Source of the DNA: Neobacillus niacini
Lineage (GTDB): Bacteria > Bacillota > Bacilli > Bacillales > Cytobacillaceae
Assembly (NCBI RefSeq): GCF_030817595.1
Contig: NZ_JAUSZN010000003.1
Coordinates: 45,001 to 109,000, forward strand
Direction: 5' to 3'
Length of the DNA stretch: 64,000 nucleotides
Shown in pieces: positions 44,054 through 52,500 of the stretch. Below the pieces are notes generated by a model. That model had not been told where the DNA came from and ran no database searches. It worked only from the letters and a program-made list of their open reading frames with translations. Numbering within the stretch: position 1 is the stretch's first letter; each line of letters begins with the position of its first letter. Made by a program: the position numbers and the translations under genes.

Positions 44054-44677
44054 ATGGAGAGTAATTGTGATTTTTCACCATTAAAGCAAAATTTGGAGGA
44101 TGGTATTAGAAATATAATTAATTTACTTGAAATCAATTTAAATATCCTAGGTAACGAAAATCACTGTGTATTAGGGAGTTTAGAGGATGTGAAAGAACAT
44201 CTAATTAAAATTGAATCGATGGCCGCTTCCTTTTATTTAAATTGTTACTTATCATCCTTTACGGATACATATGATGATTTATCTATTGCTGCTCAAATTC
44301 TATCGAAACAAAAACATGGGGCACTAATTGTCGTTGAACGTAGTGATTCTGTTGACACCCTTATCCAAAAGGGAACAACTATAGGAGCTATGGTAACACC
44401 CAAATTATTGGAATCCATTTTTTATCCAGGGAATCCATTACATGATGGAGCTGTTTTAATACGGGAAAATACAGTCGTCTCAGCAGCGAATGTACTTCCA
44501 CTGACAACTGTAGTAACTGGAGATAAAAAAGTTGGAACACGCCATCGTGCAGCCTTAGGAATTTCTGAAAAAAGCGATGCACTTGCTCTAGTTGTTTCTG
44601 AAGAAACGGGTAAAATTTCTTTCGCATTAGATGGAAAACTATATCCAATAAACACAAGAAATCCAATTTTATTTTAA
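44054..44677 (+). CDS. cdaS: Sporulation diadenylate cyclase CdaS
   Basis: Makes cyclic di-AMP from two ATP. The 207-residue protein has an N-terminal helical region (about 1-75), as in CdaS/YojJ where it restrains activity, and the DisA_N catalytic domain with LHDGAVLI and GTRHRAALGISEKSDALALVVSEETG, the DGA and RHR motifs. There are no transmembrane segments, which excludes CdaA. No DNA-binding domain follows, which excludes DisA. In B. subtilis CdaS acts in sporulation and germination, and the next gene is a spore-cortex enzyme. Ribosome site GTTGGAGGAA. Confidence 0.93.
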   Translation: MESNCDFSPLKQNLEDGIRNIINLLEINLNILGNENHCVLGSLEDVKEHLIKIESMAASFYLNCYLSSFTDTYDDLSIAAQILSKQKHGALIVVERSDSVDTLIQKGTTIGAMVTPKLLESIFYPGNPLHDGAVLIRENTVVSAANVLPLTTVVTGDKKVGTRHRAALGISEKSDALALVVSEETGKISFALDGKLYPINTRNPILF

Positions 44678-44736
44678 AGCTCAAAAGGGGTTACTAGGTA
44701 AAAACAAAGTACAAATACATAAGGAGGATTTTATTT

Positions 44737-46062
44737 ATGGTAAAAAAATTTAAAATGTTATTCATTTCAGTATGTATTGTTCTGTTTACCCCAAGTTTGA
44801 CCAATGCTCAAGTCATACATGAAGTGAAGTCTGGAGATAGCTTAAATAAAATTTCAAAACAATATAAAATAAATAAAGACGAACTTGCAAAGATAAATGG
44901 TTTAGCTAAAAATATAGGACTGGTTCCTGGGCAGGCAATGTTAATACCGGGGTCCACTTACATCGTTCAGCCAGGGGAAAGTGTTTGGGAGATTGCAAAA
45001 CGACATGCAATTAGTGAACAAACGTTAATGAACCAAAATGGGTTGAAAAATCGAGTGATTGTTCCAGGGCAAAAATTGAGTATCCCTCGTCCGCCAAAAT
45101 ATGATATCTGGACTGGAACCTATTTTGTTCCAAAAGATAAAAACGCGAATACATGGATGATCAATAACTATAGTAGTACCCTTTCTAGTATTTTTGTGTT
45201 TGAGTATAAACCTGATGTGCAAGGCAATCTGATTGAAGTAAAGGAAAATGAAGCACATAAAATCGCGTGGAAGAAGAATCTAACCCCTTATGCTACTTTA
45301 TCCAATTTAAGTGAAAAGGGATTTGATCCTGAGCTCGTTCATACATTAATGAGTACTGATTGGCTGAGACATAAATTTATTAATAATATCTATTCCCTTT
45401 TGGATAGCCACGACTATAAAGGCGTTGTTATTGACTTTGAACAAGTTAGACCTAAAGATCGAAGCCACCTTAACCAATTTATTAAGGAATTGGCTGAAAA
45501 ACTCCATACAGCAGGAATGGAGGTCATGATGGCTGTCCCGCCTAAAAAAGGAGATCAGGAACCATCCTATTCAGCAGGTTATGATTATCAAACACTTGGA
45601 AAGTATCTGGATCGATTATTTTTAATGACGTATGATTGGCATTGGCCAGGAGGCCCATCAGGACCGATCGCTCCAATTGAAAAAGTAAAAGCAACACTTG
45701 ATTACGCTGTTACTATTGTAGATAGAAAAAAGTTGATGCTGGGAATTCCTCAGTATGCTTATGATTGGACAATAAAAGGGGAGAAACAGTCTGGAAAAGC
45801 TTATTCTACTCAGCATGCAATCGATTTATATACAGGCTATCAAAGTGCAGTCCATTATGATGAAAGGGCGGCAGCACCATGGTTCCGTTATGTAGACAAT
45901 AAAGGGAACTTACATGAAGTGTGGTTTGAAGACCCTAGAAGCCTGCTTACTAAGTTTCGTTTAGTTGGACAATATGGACTAGGTGGAATGGGATGCTGGC
46001 ATTTAGGTTTAACGATGCCTCAAACTGAGATAATGCTGCTAGAGGAATTTAATGTGCAATAA
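44737..46062 (+). CDS. LysM-GH18 spore cortex hydrolase (SleL/YaaH-like)
   Basis: A 441-residue exported protein. It has a signal peptide ending SLTNAQ (about residue 25) and two LysM domains (about 28-72, HEVKSGDSLNKISKQYKINKDEL; about 75-120, YIVQPGESVWEIAKRH). A glycoside hydrolase 18 barrel follows, with GVVIDFEQV as the catalytic DxE-type motif and FLMTYDWHW. SleL/YaaH N-acetylglucosaminidases cleave cortex peptidoglycan during germination. It follows cdaS by 60 bases. Ribosome site AAGGAGG. Confidence 0.9.
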   Translation: MVKKFKMLFISVCIVLFTPSLTNAQVIHEVKSGDSLNKISKQYKINKDELAKINGLAKNIGLVPGQAMLIPGSTYIVQPGESVWEIAKRHAISEQTLMNQNGLKNRVIVPGQKLSIPRPPKYDIWTGTYFVPKDKNANTWMINNYSSTLSSIFVFEYKPDVQGNLIEVKENEAHKIAWKKNLTPYATLSNLSEKGFDPELVHTLMSTDWLRHKFINNIYSLLDSHDYKGVVIDFEQVRPKDRSHLNQFIKELAEKLHTAGMEVMMAVPPKKGDQEPSYSAGYDYQTLGKYLDRLFLMTYDWHWPGGPSGPIAPIEKVKATLDYAVTIVDRKKLMLGIPQYAYDWTIKGEKQSGKAYSTQHAIDLYTGYQSAVHYDERAAAPWFRYVDNKGNLHEVWFEDPRSLLTKFRLVGQYGLGGMGCWHLGLTMPQTEIMLLEEFNVQ

Positions 46063-46069
46063 ACCTAAA

Positions 46070-46104
46070 CCCCTTTATGAAAAAAATCATAAAGGGGATT
46101 TTTA
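46070..46104 (+). terminator. Terminator after the cortex hydrolase
   Basis: CCCCTTTATGA and TCATAAAGGGG form a perfect 11-bp stem with a six-A loop, followed by ATTTTTA. Confidence 0.88.
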
Positions 46105-46114
46105 ATATTTGTTG

Positions 46115-46165
46115 TTGACAATTCTAGAAGTTGATATATAATAAAACTATCTCATATTCGAGATA
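46115..46165 (+). promoter_or_regulatory. spx-paralogue promoter with MhqR-type operator
   Basis: TTGACA (46115-46120), 16 bases, TATAAT (46137-46142), then TATCTC-N6-GAGATA (46148-46165) over the likely transcription start. A further half-site 'attcgagata' lies at about 46171-46180. A repressor bound here would block transcription. Confidence 0.75.
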
Positions 46166-46256
46166 ACGTAATTCGAGATACACGGGTTTAAGATAGATGC
46201 GAAAGCTAATTGATAGAAGTTGAACTGATGAAAAATATAATAGGGGAGTGTTAATT

Positions 46257-46658
46257 ATGGTAACTTTATATCTATCACCTAGTTGTACATCATGCCGAAG
46301 AGCAAAGGCTTGGTTCGATGAACACGAAATTCCTTATCAGGAGAGAAACATTCTTTCTGAAAAGCTTTCAGTAGATGAGATTAAGGATATTCTTCGATTT
46401 ACAGAGGATGGTACAGATGAAATTATCTCGAGAAAGTCAAAAACTTTCCGAAAGTTAAATATAAATATCGACTCTCTCTCACTTCGAGAATTGTATAAAC
46501 TTATAAATGAGAATCCTGGATTATTAAGAAAACCATTAATCCTTGATGAAAAAAGATTACAAGTGGGCTTTAATGAAGAAGAGATACGAAGTTTCTTGCC
46601 ACGTAAAATGCGTGTACTCCAACTAGATGATGTCTATAACTTTGAAGAAGCTCAATAG
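46257..46658 (+). CDS. Spx-family regulator (Spx paralogue)
   Basis: A 133-residue ArsC/Spx-fold protein. It keeps the redox switch CTSC at residues 10-13 and the RNA-polymerase-binding features of Spx ([62 protein letters not shown]). It is far closer to Spx than to MgsR or arsenate reductase. Canonical spx lies elsewhere in Bacillus (beside mecA), so this is probably an extra copy dedicated to the detoxification cluster. The ATG follows AGGGGAGTG. Confidence 0.85.
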   Translation: MVTLYLSPSCTSCRRAKAWFDEHEIPYQERNILSEKLSVDEIKDILRFTEDGTDEIISRKSKTFRKLNINIDSLSLRELYKLINENPGLLRKPLILDEKRLQVGFNEEEIRSFLPRKMRVLQLDDVYNFEEAQ

Positions 46659-46692
46659 GGAAAAATAGATAACAGTTATTTGAGAGTATGTA

Positions 46693-46717
46693 TTGACAAT
46701 ATCTCGAATTAGAGATA
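46693..46717. promoter_or_regulatory. mhqR promoter -35 and MhqR-type operator
   Basis: TTGACA (46693-46698) is directly followed by TATCTC-GAATTA-GAGATA (46700-46717), which fills the promoter spacer. This fits autorepression by the MarR protein encoded next. Confidence 0.78.
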
Positions 46718-46752
46718 TATTAATTAAGGATATTCGAACAGGAGGTGTAAGA

Positions 46753-47175
46753 ATGGAAAGGAAATGTACAAACCAGCCTTTTTTATTGCTAATGCAAACC
46801 TCAAAAGCCATACAGGAACGGCTAAGAGATGAAATGTCCAAAAATAATCTAAGTATCACTGAGTTTTCAGTCTTAGAAGTACTTTTCTATCAAGGAAAAC
46901 AAACCATTCAGCAAATTGGAAATAGAATCCTGATCTCAAGCGGTTCCATGACGTATGTAATAGATAAACTCGAACAAAAAGGAATCATAAAACGAAATGA
47001 CTGTAGAGAAGACAGGCGGGTTATTCACATTACTTTAACAGCTGAAGGCATGAACATCATGGAAAAGATCATGCCGAAGTATCAAGACTTGGTTGATTCA
47101 TTTTTTGGAGATTTAACTGGTGATGAGCACGAGTTAATGGTGAACTTTTTAAAAAAAGTTAATAACAGAGTGTAA
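46753..47175 (+). CDS. mhqR: MarR-family repressor, MhqR type
   Basis: A 140-residue MarR winged-helix protein (ITEFSVLEVLFYQGKQTIQQIGNRILISSGSMTYVIDKLEQKGIIKRNDCREDRRVIHITLT). MhqR of B. subtilis represses mhqA, mhqD, mhqE, mhqNOP and azoR2 in response to hydroquinones and related electrophiles. Here the same functions follow directly, and TATCTC-N6-GAGATA palindromes precede it and its targets. ATG chosen after GGAGGTG. One cysteine is in the N-terminus and one in the wing region; how it senses electrophiles is not evident. Confidence 0.88.
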   Translation: MERKCTNQPFLLLMQTSKAIQERLRDEMSKNNLSITEFSVLEVLFYQGKQTIQQIGNRILISSGSMTYVIDKLEQKGIIKRNDCREDRRVIHITLTAEGMNIMEKIMPKYQDLVDSFFGDLTGDEHELMVNFLKKVNNRV

Positions 47176-47195
47176 ATATATATTTTTTTCACAAA

Positions 47196-47213
47196 TATCT
47201 CGAAATCAAGATA
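47196..47213. promoter_or_regulatory. Degenerate MhqR-type operator before doxX
   Basis: TATCTC-GAAATC-AAGATA has one changed base in the second half-site and lies 28 bases before doxX. Confidence 0.55.
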
Positions 47214-47240
47214 AAAGACAAAAATAGGAGGTCTAATTTA

Positions 47241-47639
47241 ATGATAAGTAGTGGATTATTAATTATTAGGTTAGCGATCGGGCTGTCATTCATGGCTCAC
47301 GGCGTACAGAAATTATTTGGCTGGTTTGGCGGTTACGGCTTAAAGGGTACAGGCGGCTGGATGGAGTCCCTTGGTTTGAAACCAGGTGTGATGATGGCAC
47401 TGATGGCTGGCCTGGCAGAATTAATTGGAGGATTATTGTTTACTTTAGGGTTACTTACTCCTCTTGCTGGTATTATGATTGCAGTTACAATGGTAATGGC
47501 AATTGTAAAGGTTCATGCTCAAAATGGTTATTGGTCAACACAAAATGGATATGAATATAATTTGACAATCATTGCCGTTGTTATTGGAGTAGCATTCATT
47601 GGGCCTGGTCAATATGCATTGGATGCTTTATTATTCTAA
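47241..47639 (+). CDS. DoxX family membrane protein (MhqP-like)
   Basis: A 132-residue membrane protein with four predicted helices, starting SSGLLIIRLAIGLSFMAHGVQKLFGWFGGYG, the DoxX signature. B. subtilis MhqP in the mhqNOP operon is of this family. DoxX proteins are linked to thiol/redox and quinone stress, but the reaction is not settled. Ribosome site AGGAGG. A second DoxX gene ends the same cluster. Confidence 0.88.
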   Translation: MISSGLLIIRLAIGLSFMAHGVQKLFGWFGGYGLKGTGGWMESLGLKPGVMMALMAGLAELIGGLLFTLGLLTPLAGIMIAVTMVMAIVKVHAQNGYWSTQNGYEYNLTIIAVVIGVAFIGPGQYALDALLF

Positions 47640-47641
47640 AA

Positions 47642-47659
47642 TATCTCGAAATAGAGAAT
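47642..47659. promoter_or_regulatory. Degenerate MhqR-type operator before the first dioxygenase
   Basis: TATCTC-GAAATA-GAGAAT, with a near-intact second half, lies between doxX and the dioxygenase gene. Confidence 0.5.
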
Positions 47660-47729
47660 CTTAATTTAAAATATTTGCCAATAATTTAATTTAAAAATAG
47701 ACATCATAATAAAAAAGGAGTGTTTTAAA

Positions 47730-48668
47730 ATGAGTAAGAAAACAATGGGTATTCATCATATCACTGCAATTGTAGGTCATCCACAGGAGAATGTTGATTT
47801 TTATGCAGGTGTTCTAGGGCTTCGTTTAGTAAAACAAACGGTAAACTTTGATGATCCTGGCACGTATCACCTTTATTTCGGAGATGGAGGAGGAAAACCT
47901 GGAACCATCATCACATTTTTCCCTTGGGCTGGAGCCCGCCCGGGAACAATTGGAGATGGGCAAGTAGGAGTTACTTCATATGTTGTTCCTAAAGGAGCCA
48001 TTGAATATTGGATGAATAGACTTGAAAAGTTCAATATTCCTTTTACAAAAAGCGAAAGATTCGGAGAGCAACACTTACAATTCGATGATCCACATGGTCT
48101 TCACCTTGAAATTGTTGAAAGAGAGGAAGGGGAAGTTAATACTTGGAACTTTAGCGGGGTAACACCGGATGTTGCCATCAAAGGGTTTGGCGGTGCGACT
48201 TTATTTTCCGTACAGCCTAATAAAACAGCCGATTTGTTAGAAAACGTTATGGGTCTTGAACTCGTAGGGAAAGAAGGAGATTTTGCCCGTTACCGTTCTT
48301 CAGCTGATATCGGTAATGTTATTGACCTGAAATTAACTTCAAATGGACGCGGCCGGATGGGTGTGGGAACCGTACACCACATTGCTTGGCGTGCTATTGA
48401 TGACCAAGACCAATTGGATTGGCAAAAGTATGTGGCAGCGAATGGTTATGGCGTAACGCCAGTACAGGATCGGAACTATTTCAATGCGATTTATTTTAGA
48501 GAACACGGGGAAATCTTATTTGAAATTGCAACAGATCCTCCAGGCTTTGCACATGATGAATCACAAGAAACGATGGGTGAAAAATTAATGCTTCCTGCGC
48601 AGTATGAACCACACAGAGAACAAATTGAACGCGGGTTGATTCCATTTAAAGTAAGAGAATTAGACTAA
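47730..48668 (+). CDS. Ring-cleaving dioxygenase (MhqA/MhqO type)
   Basis: A 312-residue protein of two glyoxalase/VOC modules. Metal ligands are visible as the first histidine in GIHHITAIVGHPQENVDFYAGVLGLRLVK, the histidine in GTVHHIAWRA and the glutamate in ILFEIATDPPGF. Such Fe(II) or Mn(II) extradiol-type enzymes open hydroquinone or catechol rings. The last segment (DESQETMGEKLMLPAQYEPHREQIE) is typical of MhqA/MhqO. Ribosome site AAAGGAG. Confidence 0.9.
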   Translation: MSKKTMGIHHITAIVGHPQENVDFYAGVLGLRLVKQTVNFDDPGTYHLYFGDGGGKPGTIITFFPWAGARPGTIGDGQVGVTSYVVPKGAIEYWMNRLEKFNIPFTKSERFGEQHLQFDDPHGLHLEIVEREEGEVNTWNFSGVTPDVAIKGFGGATLFSVQPNKTADLLENVMGLELVGKEGDFARYRSSADIGNVIDLKLTSNGRGRMGVGTVHHIAWRAIDDQDQLDWQKYVAANGYGVTPVQDRNYFNAIYFREHGEILFEIATDPPGFAHDESQETMGEKLMLPAQYEPHREQIERGLIPFKVRELD

Positions 48669-48683
48669 TTTTACAAAAAGGGA

Positions 48684-49301
48684 ATGATTTCTTTGCTTTC
48701 AATTGATCCAGCCTCATTGTCCGAAAGAGAAAATTATAAATTTCTAATCGGAAGTATTATTCCAAGACCGATCGCTTTTGTAACCACGCTATCGAAAAGT
48801 GGAATTTTAAATGGGGCACCTTTCAGTTATTTTAATATTGTTTCGTCAAACCCCCCAATGATTTCCTTATCGATTCAGCGAAGAGAGGGGCAGCCAAAAG
48901 ATACGGCAAGAAATATTCTTGAGTCAAAAGAATTTGTGATTCACATAGTTGATGAACAGAACGTAGAAAAAATCAACCAAACAGCGGCAAGTCTACCTCC
49001 TGATGAGAGTGAGATAGAGTTAGCTCATTTAACACCTGTAGAAAGTGTGAAAATTTCCGTACCTGGTGTAAAAGAAGCCAAAATTCGAATGGAATGTTCT
49101 TTGGAGCATTCTCTTGAATTAGGCGGTTTGAATTCGCCAGGATGTGATCTTTTTATAGGGAAAATTGTTCAGTTTCATATCGAAAACAACATATATGAAA
49201 AGGGAAGAATTGATCCTAGGGGTCTAGCAGCGGTAAGTCGATTGGCTGGCACCAACTATGCAAAAATTGGCGAGCTGTTTTCTATTGAAAGACCAAAATA
49301 A
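48684..49301 (+). CDS. Flavin reductase-like FMN-binding protein
   Basis: A 205-residue protein with the flavin reductase-like split-barrel: FLIGSIIPRPIAFVTTLSKSGILNGAPFSYFNIVSSNPPMISLSI, then DLFIGKIVQFHIEN. It probably binds FMN and uses NAD(P)H, perhaps supplying reduced flavin or reducing quinones directly. It lies 15 bases after the first dioxygenase, within the same operon. Confidence 0.87.
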   Translation: MISLLSIDPASLSERENYKFLIGSIIPRPIAFVTTLSKSGILNGAPFSYFNIVSSNPPMISLSIQRREGQPKDTARNILESKEFVIHIVDEQNVEKINQTAASLPPDESEIELAHLTPVESVKISVPGVKEAKIRMECSLEHSLELGGLNSPGCDLFIGKIVQFHIENNIYEKGRIDPRGLAAVSRLAGTNYAKIGELFSIERPK

Positions 49302-49339
49302 AACATTAAAAAATTCTTGGGTGACAAGGAGGGAATACT

Positions 49340-50284
49340 ATGCAAAAAACGTCAGGCATCCATCATATCACAGCGATGGTTAATGATGCCCAAAGAAATA
49401 TCGACTTTTATGCCGGTGTGCTCGGATTAAGGCTTATAAAAAAAACAATCAACTTCGACCGTCCTGAAGTGTATCACCTCTATTTTGGAAATGAAAGGGG
49501 TGAGCCGGGAACGGTTATTACCTTCTTTCCATGGGAAAAACAGTTGAAAGGCCGAATTGGACAAGGTCAGGTTGGAGTGACGAGTTACATCATTCCAAAG
49601 GGCAGTCTTCCATTTTGGGAGAATCGATTGAAAAAATTCAACATTGAAACGCATGTCTCCATTCGCTTTGGAGAAAAGTATCTTAAATTTCACGACCCAG
49701 ATGGCTTGTTGTTGGAACTTGTGGAAAGAGATAATGGGCCCATTAATCCTTGGAGCTTTGGCGGTGTTCAAGCAGAAACTGCCATTAAAGGGTTTGGCGG
49801 TGCGATTCTTTACTCAGCTCAGCCGCATAAAACAACAGAAGTACTAGAAAATGTGATGGGGTTAGAGTGCATTGGCCAAGAAGGTGATTTTCTAAGATTT
49901 AAGGCACAGGGACATCTTGGAAACACGGTTGATATACAGCTGAATCCAACTGTCCGAGGTTTAATGGGGGCTGGCACGGTTCATCATATAGCCTGGAGAG
50001 CGAAGGATGAAGATGATTTACTTAGATGGAGATCACTTCTCCAAAACAAAGGATACTATCCAACAGAAATTCGAGATCGAAATTATTTTAAAGCCGTGTA
50101 TTTTCATGAAGAAGGGGGCATCCTCTTCGAAATCGCTACCGACCCGCCAGGCTTTTCAGTGGATGAACCGGTCGCTGAACTAGGGGTAAAACTTATGCTG
50201 CCTTCTTGGCTAGAGTCAAAAAGAGAAGAATTAGAAGAGACCTTACCACCTGTAGCGATTCGAGTTCTGGAAGGAGATAAATAA
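49340..50284 (+). CDS. Ring-cleaving dioxygenase, second copy
   Basis: A 314-residue paralogue of the dioxygenase at 47730. It has the same ligands in SGIHHITAMVNDAQRNIDFYAGVLGLRLIKKT, GTVHHIAWRAKDEDD and ILFEIATDPPGF. The two copies in one cluster probably differ in ring substrate. Its stop overlaps the next start (TAATG), so it is coupled to mhqD. Ribosome site AAGGAGGG. Confidence 0.9.
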   Translation: MQKTSGIHHITAMVNDAQRNIDFYAGVLGLRLIKKTINFDRPEVYHLYFGNERGEPGTVITFFPWEKQLKGRIGQGQVGVTSYIIPKGSLPFWENRLKKFNIETHVSIRFGEKYLKFHDPDGLLLELVERDNGPINPWSFGGVQAETAIKGFGGAILYSAQPHKTTEVLENVMGLECIGQEGDFLRFKAQGHLGNTVDIQLNPTVRGLMGAGTVHHIAWRAKDEDDLLRWRSLLQNKGYYPTEIRDRNYFKAVYFHEEGGILFEIATDPPGFSVDEPVAELGVKLMLPSWLESKREELEETLPPVAIRVLEGDK

Positions 50285-50898
50285 TGAAACATATATTCAA
50301 TAAGGGACAAAATTCGACAAAATCAACTTTGTTACTGCTACATGGTACTGGAGGCAATGAGTTAGACCTGCTGCCACTTGCAGGAATGATTGATGATGAG
50401 GCAAATGTATTAAGTGTTCGTGGAAATGTCTCAGAAAATGGCATGCCTAGGTTTTTCCGTAGATTAGCAGAAGGTATCTTTGATGAGGAAGATCTAATTT
50501 TTCGAACAAAAGAATTGAACGAGTTTCTAGATGAAGCAGCTGAAAAGTATGATTTTGACCGCGATAATATTCTTGCAATCGGCTACTCAAATGGAGCAAA
50601 TATTGCTGGAAGTTTATTATTTCACTATCAACATGCCCTAAAGGGTGCAATTCTGCATCATCCTATGGTGCCGCGAAAAGGAATTGACCTGCCTGATTTA
50701 ACAGGGAAATCAGTGTTTATTGCAGCAGGGACAAATGACCCAATTTGTTCTCCTATGGAATCTACAGAGCTTCAGTCCTTATTAGAAAAGGCAAAGGCAA
50801 AGGTAGAACTTCATTGGGAAAATAGAGGACATCAACTAACTAGAGAAGAAGTAGAGGCCGCTGCAACTTGGTATCAAAAGCATTTTATAACGAAATAA
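50284..50898 (+). CDS. mhqD: Carboxylesterase/phospholipase family hydrolase MhqD
   Basis: A 204-residue alpha/beta hydrolase: LLLHGTGGNELDLLPLA, nucleophile in IGYSNGANIAG, aspartate in AAGTNDPICSP and histidine in NRGHQLTREE. It matches MhqD, which in B. subtilis lies in the MhqR regulon. The substrate is not known. The gene organisation (dioxygenase coupled to the hydrolase) suggests action on a ring-cleavage product. Confidence 0.88.
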   Translation: MKHIFNKGQNSTKSTLLLLHGTGGNELDLLPLAGMIDDEANVLSVRGNVSENGMPRFFRRLAEGIFDEEDLIFRTKELNEFLDEAAEKYDFDRDNILAIGYSNGANIAGSLLFHYQHALKGAILHHPMVPRKGIDLPDLTGKSVFIAAGTNDPICSPMESTELQSLLEKAKAKVELHWENRGHQLTREEVEAAATWYQKHFITK

Positions 50899-50924
50899 TT
50901 TAACTAAACGGGGGAAATACGGAA

Positions 50925-51344
50925 ATGTTAAGAAATGAAATTGGAGCACTTATTTTACGCGTAACATTAGGAGTAATCTTTTTTATTCATGGAGTTGTAA
51001 AGTTTCAAGGCGGAATAGAGAATACCGCGGGCTGGTTTGAAAGTCTTGGCTTACCAGGAGTGACGGCATATGGAGTTGCTTTACTCGAAATAATTGGCGG
51101 AATCTTATTAATCGTTGGATTGGCAACAAGACTAGTTGCAGCTTTGTTTGCATTATTAATGATTGGAGCAACATTAAAGGTGAAACTAGCAATTGGGTTT
51201 TTAGGAAATGGTCAAATGGCTGGATATGAACTAGACCTAGCATTCTTAGCTATTGCAATATATCTTGTCATTAATGGAAGCAAGCTATTCTCATTAAGTA
51301 AACTAATTTTTCACAGAGATTCAACGAACGCAAAAGCACTTTAA
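50925..51344 (+). CDS. DoxX family membrane protein
   Basis: A 139-residue four-helix membrane protein (EIGALILRVTLGVIFFIHGVVKFQGGIENTAGWFESLGLPG) with the DoxX pattern, related to the protein at 47241 but diverged. It follows mhqD by 26 bases. Ribosome site GGGGGAAA. Confidence 0.87.
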   Translation: MLRNEIGALILRVTLGVIFFIHGVVKFQGGIENTAGWFESLGLPGVTAYGVALLEIIGGILLIVGLATRLVAALFALLMIGATLKVKLAIGFLGNGQMAGYELDLAFLAIAIYLVINGSKLFSLSKLIFHRDSTNAKAL

Positions 51345-51390
51345 TATAATTAGAAATTAAAAATAAGTAAATAATAGGTGGTGTAACGAC

Positions 51391-52056
51391 ATGGGGTTTT
51401 TATCCAAATTATTTGGAAATTCAAAAAAAGAGGAGAACGAAAACATGACAAATGTAAAACTGGCAGTTATATATTACAGCATGGGTGGAACAAACTATCA
51501 ATTAGCAAGATGGGCAGAAGAAGGTGCTAAAGAAGCTGGTGCTGAAGTAAAAGTATTAAAAGTACCTGAACTGGCTCCGCAATCCGCTATCGAAGGGAAT
51601 CCTGTCTGGAAAGCTACAGTTGAAAAAACAAAGGATGTACCAGAGGTTACATTAGACGATTTAGAATGGGCAGACGCGATTATTTTCAGTGTGCCTACTC
51701 GCTTCGGTAACATGCCAGCTCAAATGAAGCAATTCCTAGATACAACTGGTGGTCTCTGGTTTAATGGAAAACTAATGAATAAAGTTGTAAGTGCCATGAC
51801 ATCAGCACAAAACCCTCACGGCGGTCAAGAGGCAACCATTTTATCACTTTATACAACAATGTATCATTGGGGTGCCATTGTTGCAGCTCCTGGTTATACA
51901 GATCCCGTTACATTTGGGGCTGGTGGTAACCCATATGGAACAAGTGTAACAGTTGGTCAAGATGGAAAAATGATTGAAGATGTTCAAGCAGCTGTTAAAC
52001 ATCAAGCAAAACGTACTGTAACCGTTGCTGAATGGGTGAAAAAAGCGAATCAATAA
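51391..52056 (+). CDS. wrbA: NAD(P)H:quinone oxidoreductase (WrbA type)
   Basis: A flavodoxin-fold FMN enzyme that reduces quinones by two electrons, which avoids semiquinones. LAVIYYSMGGTNYQLARWAEEGAKEAGAEVKVLKVPELAP is the FMN phosphate loop and WrbA signature. VPTRFGNMPAQMKQFLDTTGGLW and MTSAQNPHGGQEATIL follow. Two starts are possible: this ATG after TAGGTGGTG, or ATG at 51445 after GAGGAGAAC, which gives the usual ~203-residue WrbA. The extra 18 residues (GFLSKLFGNSKKEENEN) are basic and might be a membrane tether. Last intact gene of the cluster. Confidence 0.9.
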   Translation: MGFLSKLFGNSKKEENENMTNVKLAVIYYSMGGTNYQLARWAEEGAKEAGAEVKVLKVPELAPQSAIEGNPVWKATVEKTKDVPEVTLDDLEWADAIIFSVPTRFGNMPAQMKQFLDTTGGLWFNGKLMNKVVSAMTSAQNPHGGQEATILSLYTTMYHWGAIVAAPGYTDPVTFGAGGNPYGTSVTVGQDGKMIEDVQAAVKHQAKRTVTVAEWVKKANQ

Positions 52057-52087
52057 AATTCAATTAAAAAACTAATCGAGCCTGATC

Positions 52088-52500
52088 TGACCCAATAAAG
52101 TTAGACAAATATTTTTATGCAACTTTTAAGACTTGAGTTCGGTATTCCACCGGACTCAGGTCTTTTAATTTTGCCTTCATTCGTTTGTGATTGTAATAAT
52201 GAATATTATCAGCTAATTCCTGTTCAAAATGCTCTATACTGTCAAATTCCTGTAAATAAAGGAGTTCTGACTTTAATAAGCCAAAGAAATTTTCCATGAC
52301 TGCATTATCCAAACAGTTACCTTTTCGGGACATACTCTGTGTAATTCGGTACTCTTTTAGCGTTTTTTGATAGTGTTTCATTTGATAATGCCAACCTTGA
52401 TCTGAATGAAGAATCACATGATCGCCTGGCTGAAGACGTTCAATGGCTTGGTCTAACATGTCTCCTACCAATTTATAAACAGGACGTTTCATAACGCTAT
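52088..52500 (-). pseudogene. IS3-family (IS150 type) transposase fragment
   Basis: The C-terminal third of a DDE transposase: [31 protein letters not shown], and [31 protein letters not shown]. The IS end 'tgacccaataaagttagaca' lies at about 52088. The N-terminal half and the other end are missing. At about 52500 it is fused to the broken hypothetical gene, so the insertion and a later deletion destroyed both. Confidence 0.85.

Noticed and set aside
46257..46658. Arsenate reductase ArsC
   Set aside because: The Spx-specific CTSC and RNA-polymerase-contact sequences are present and the arsenate-reductase active-site pattern is not.
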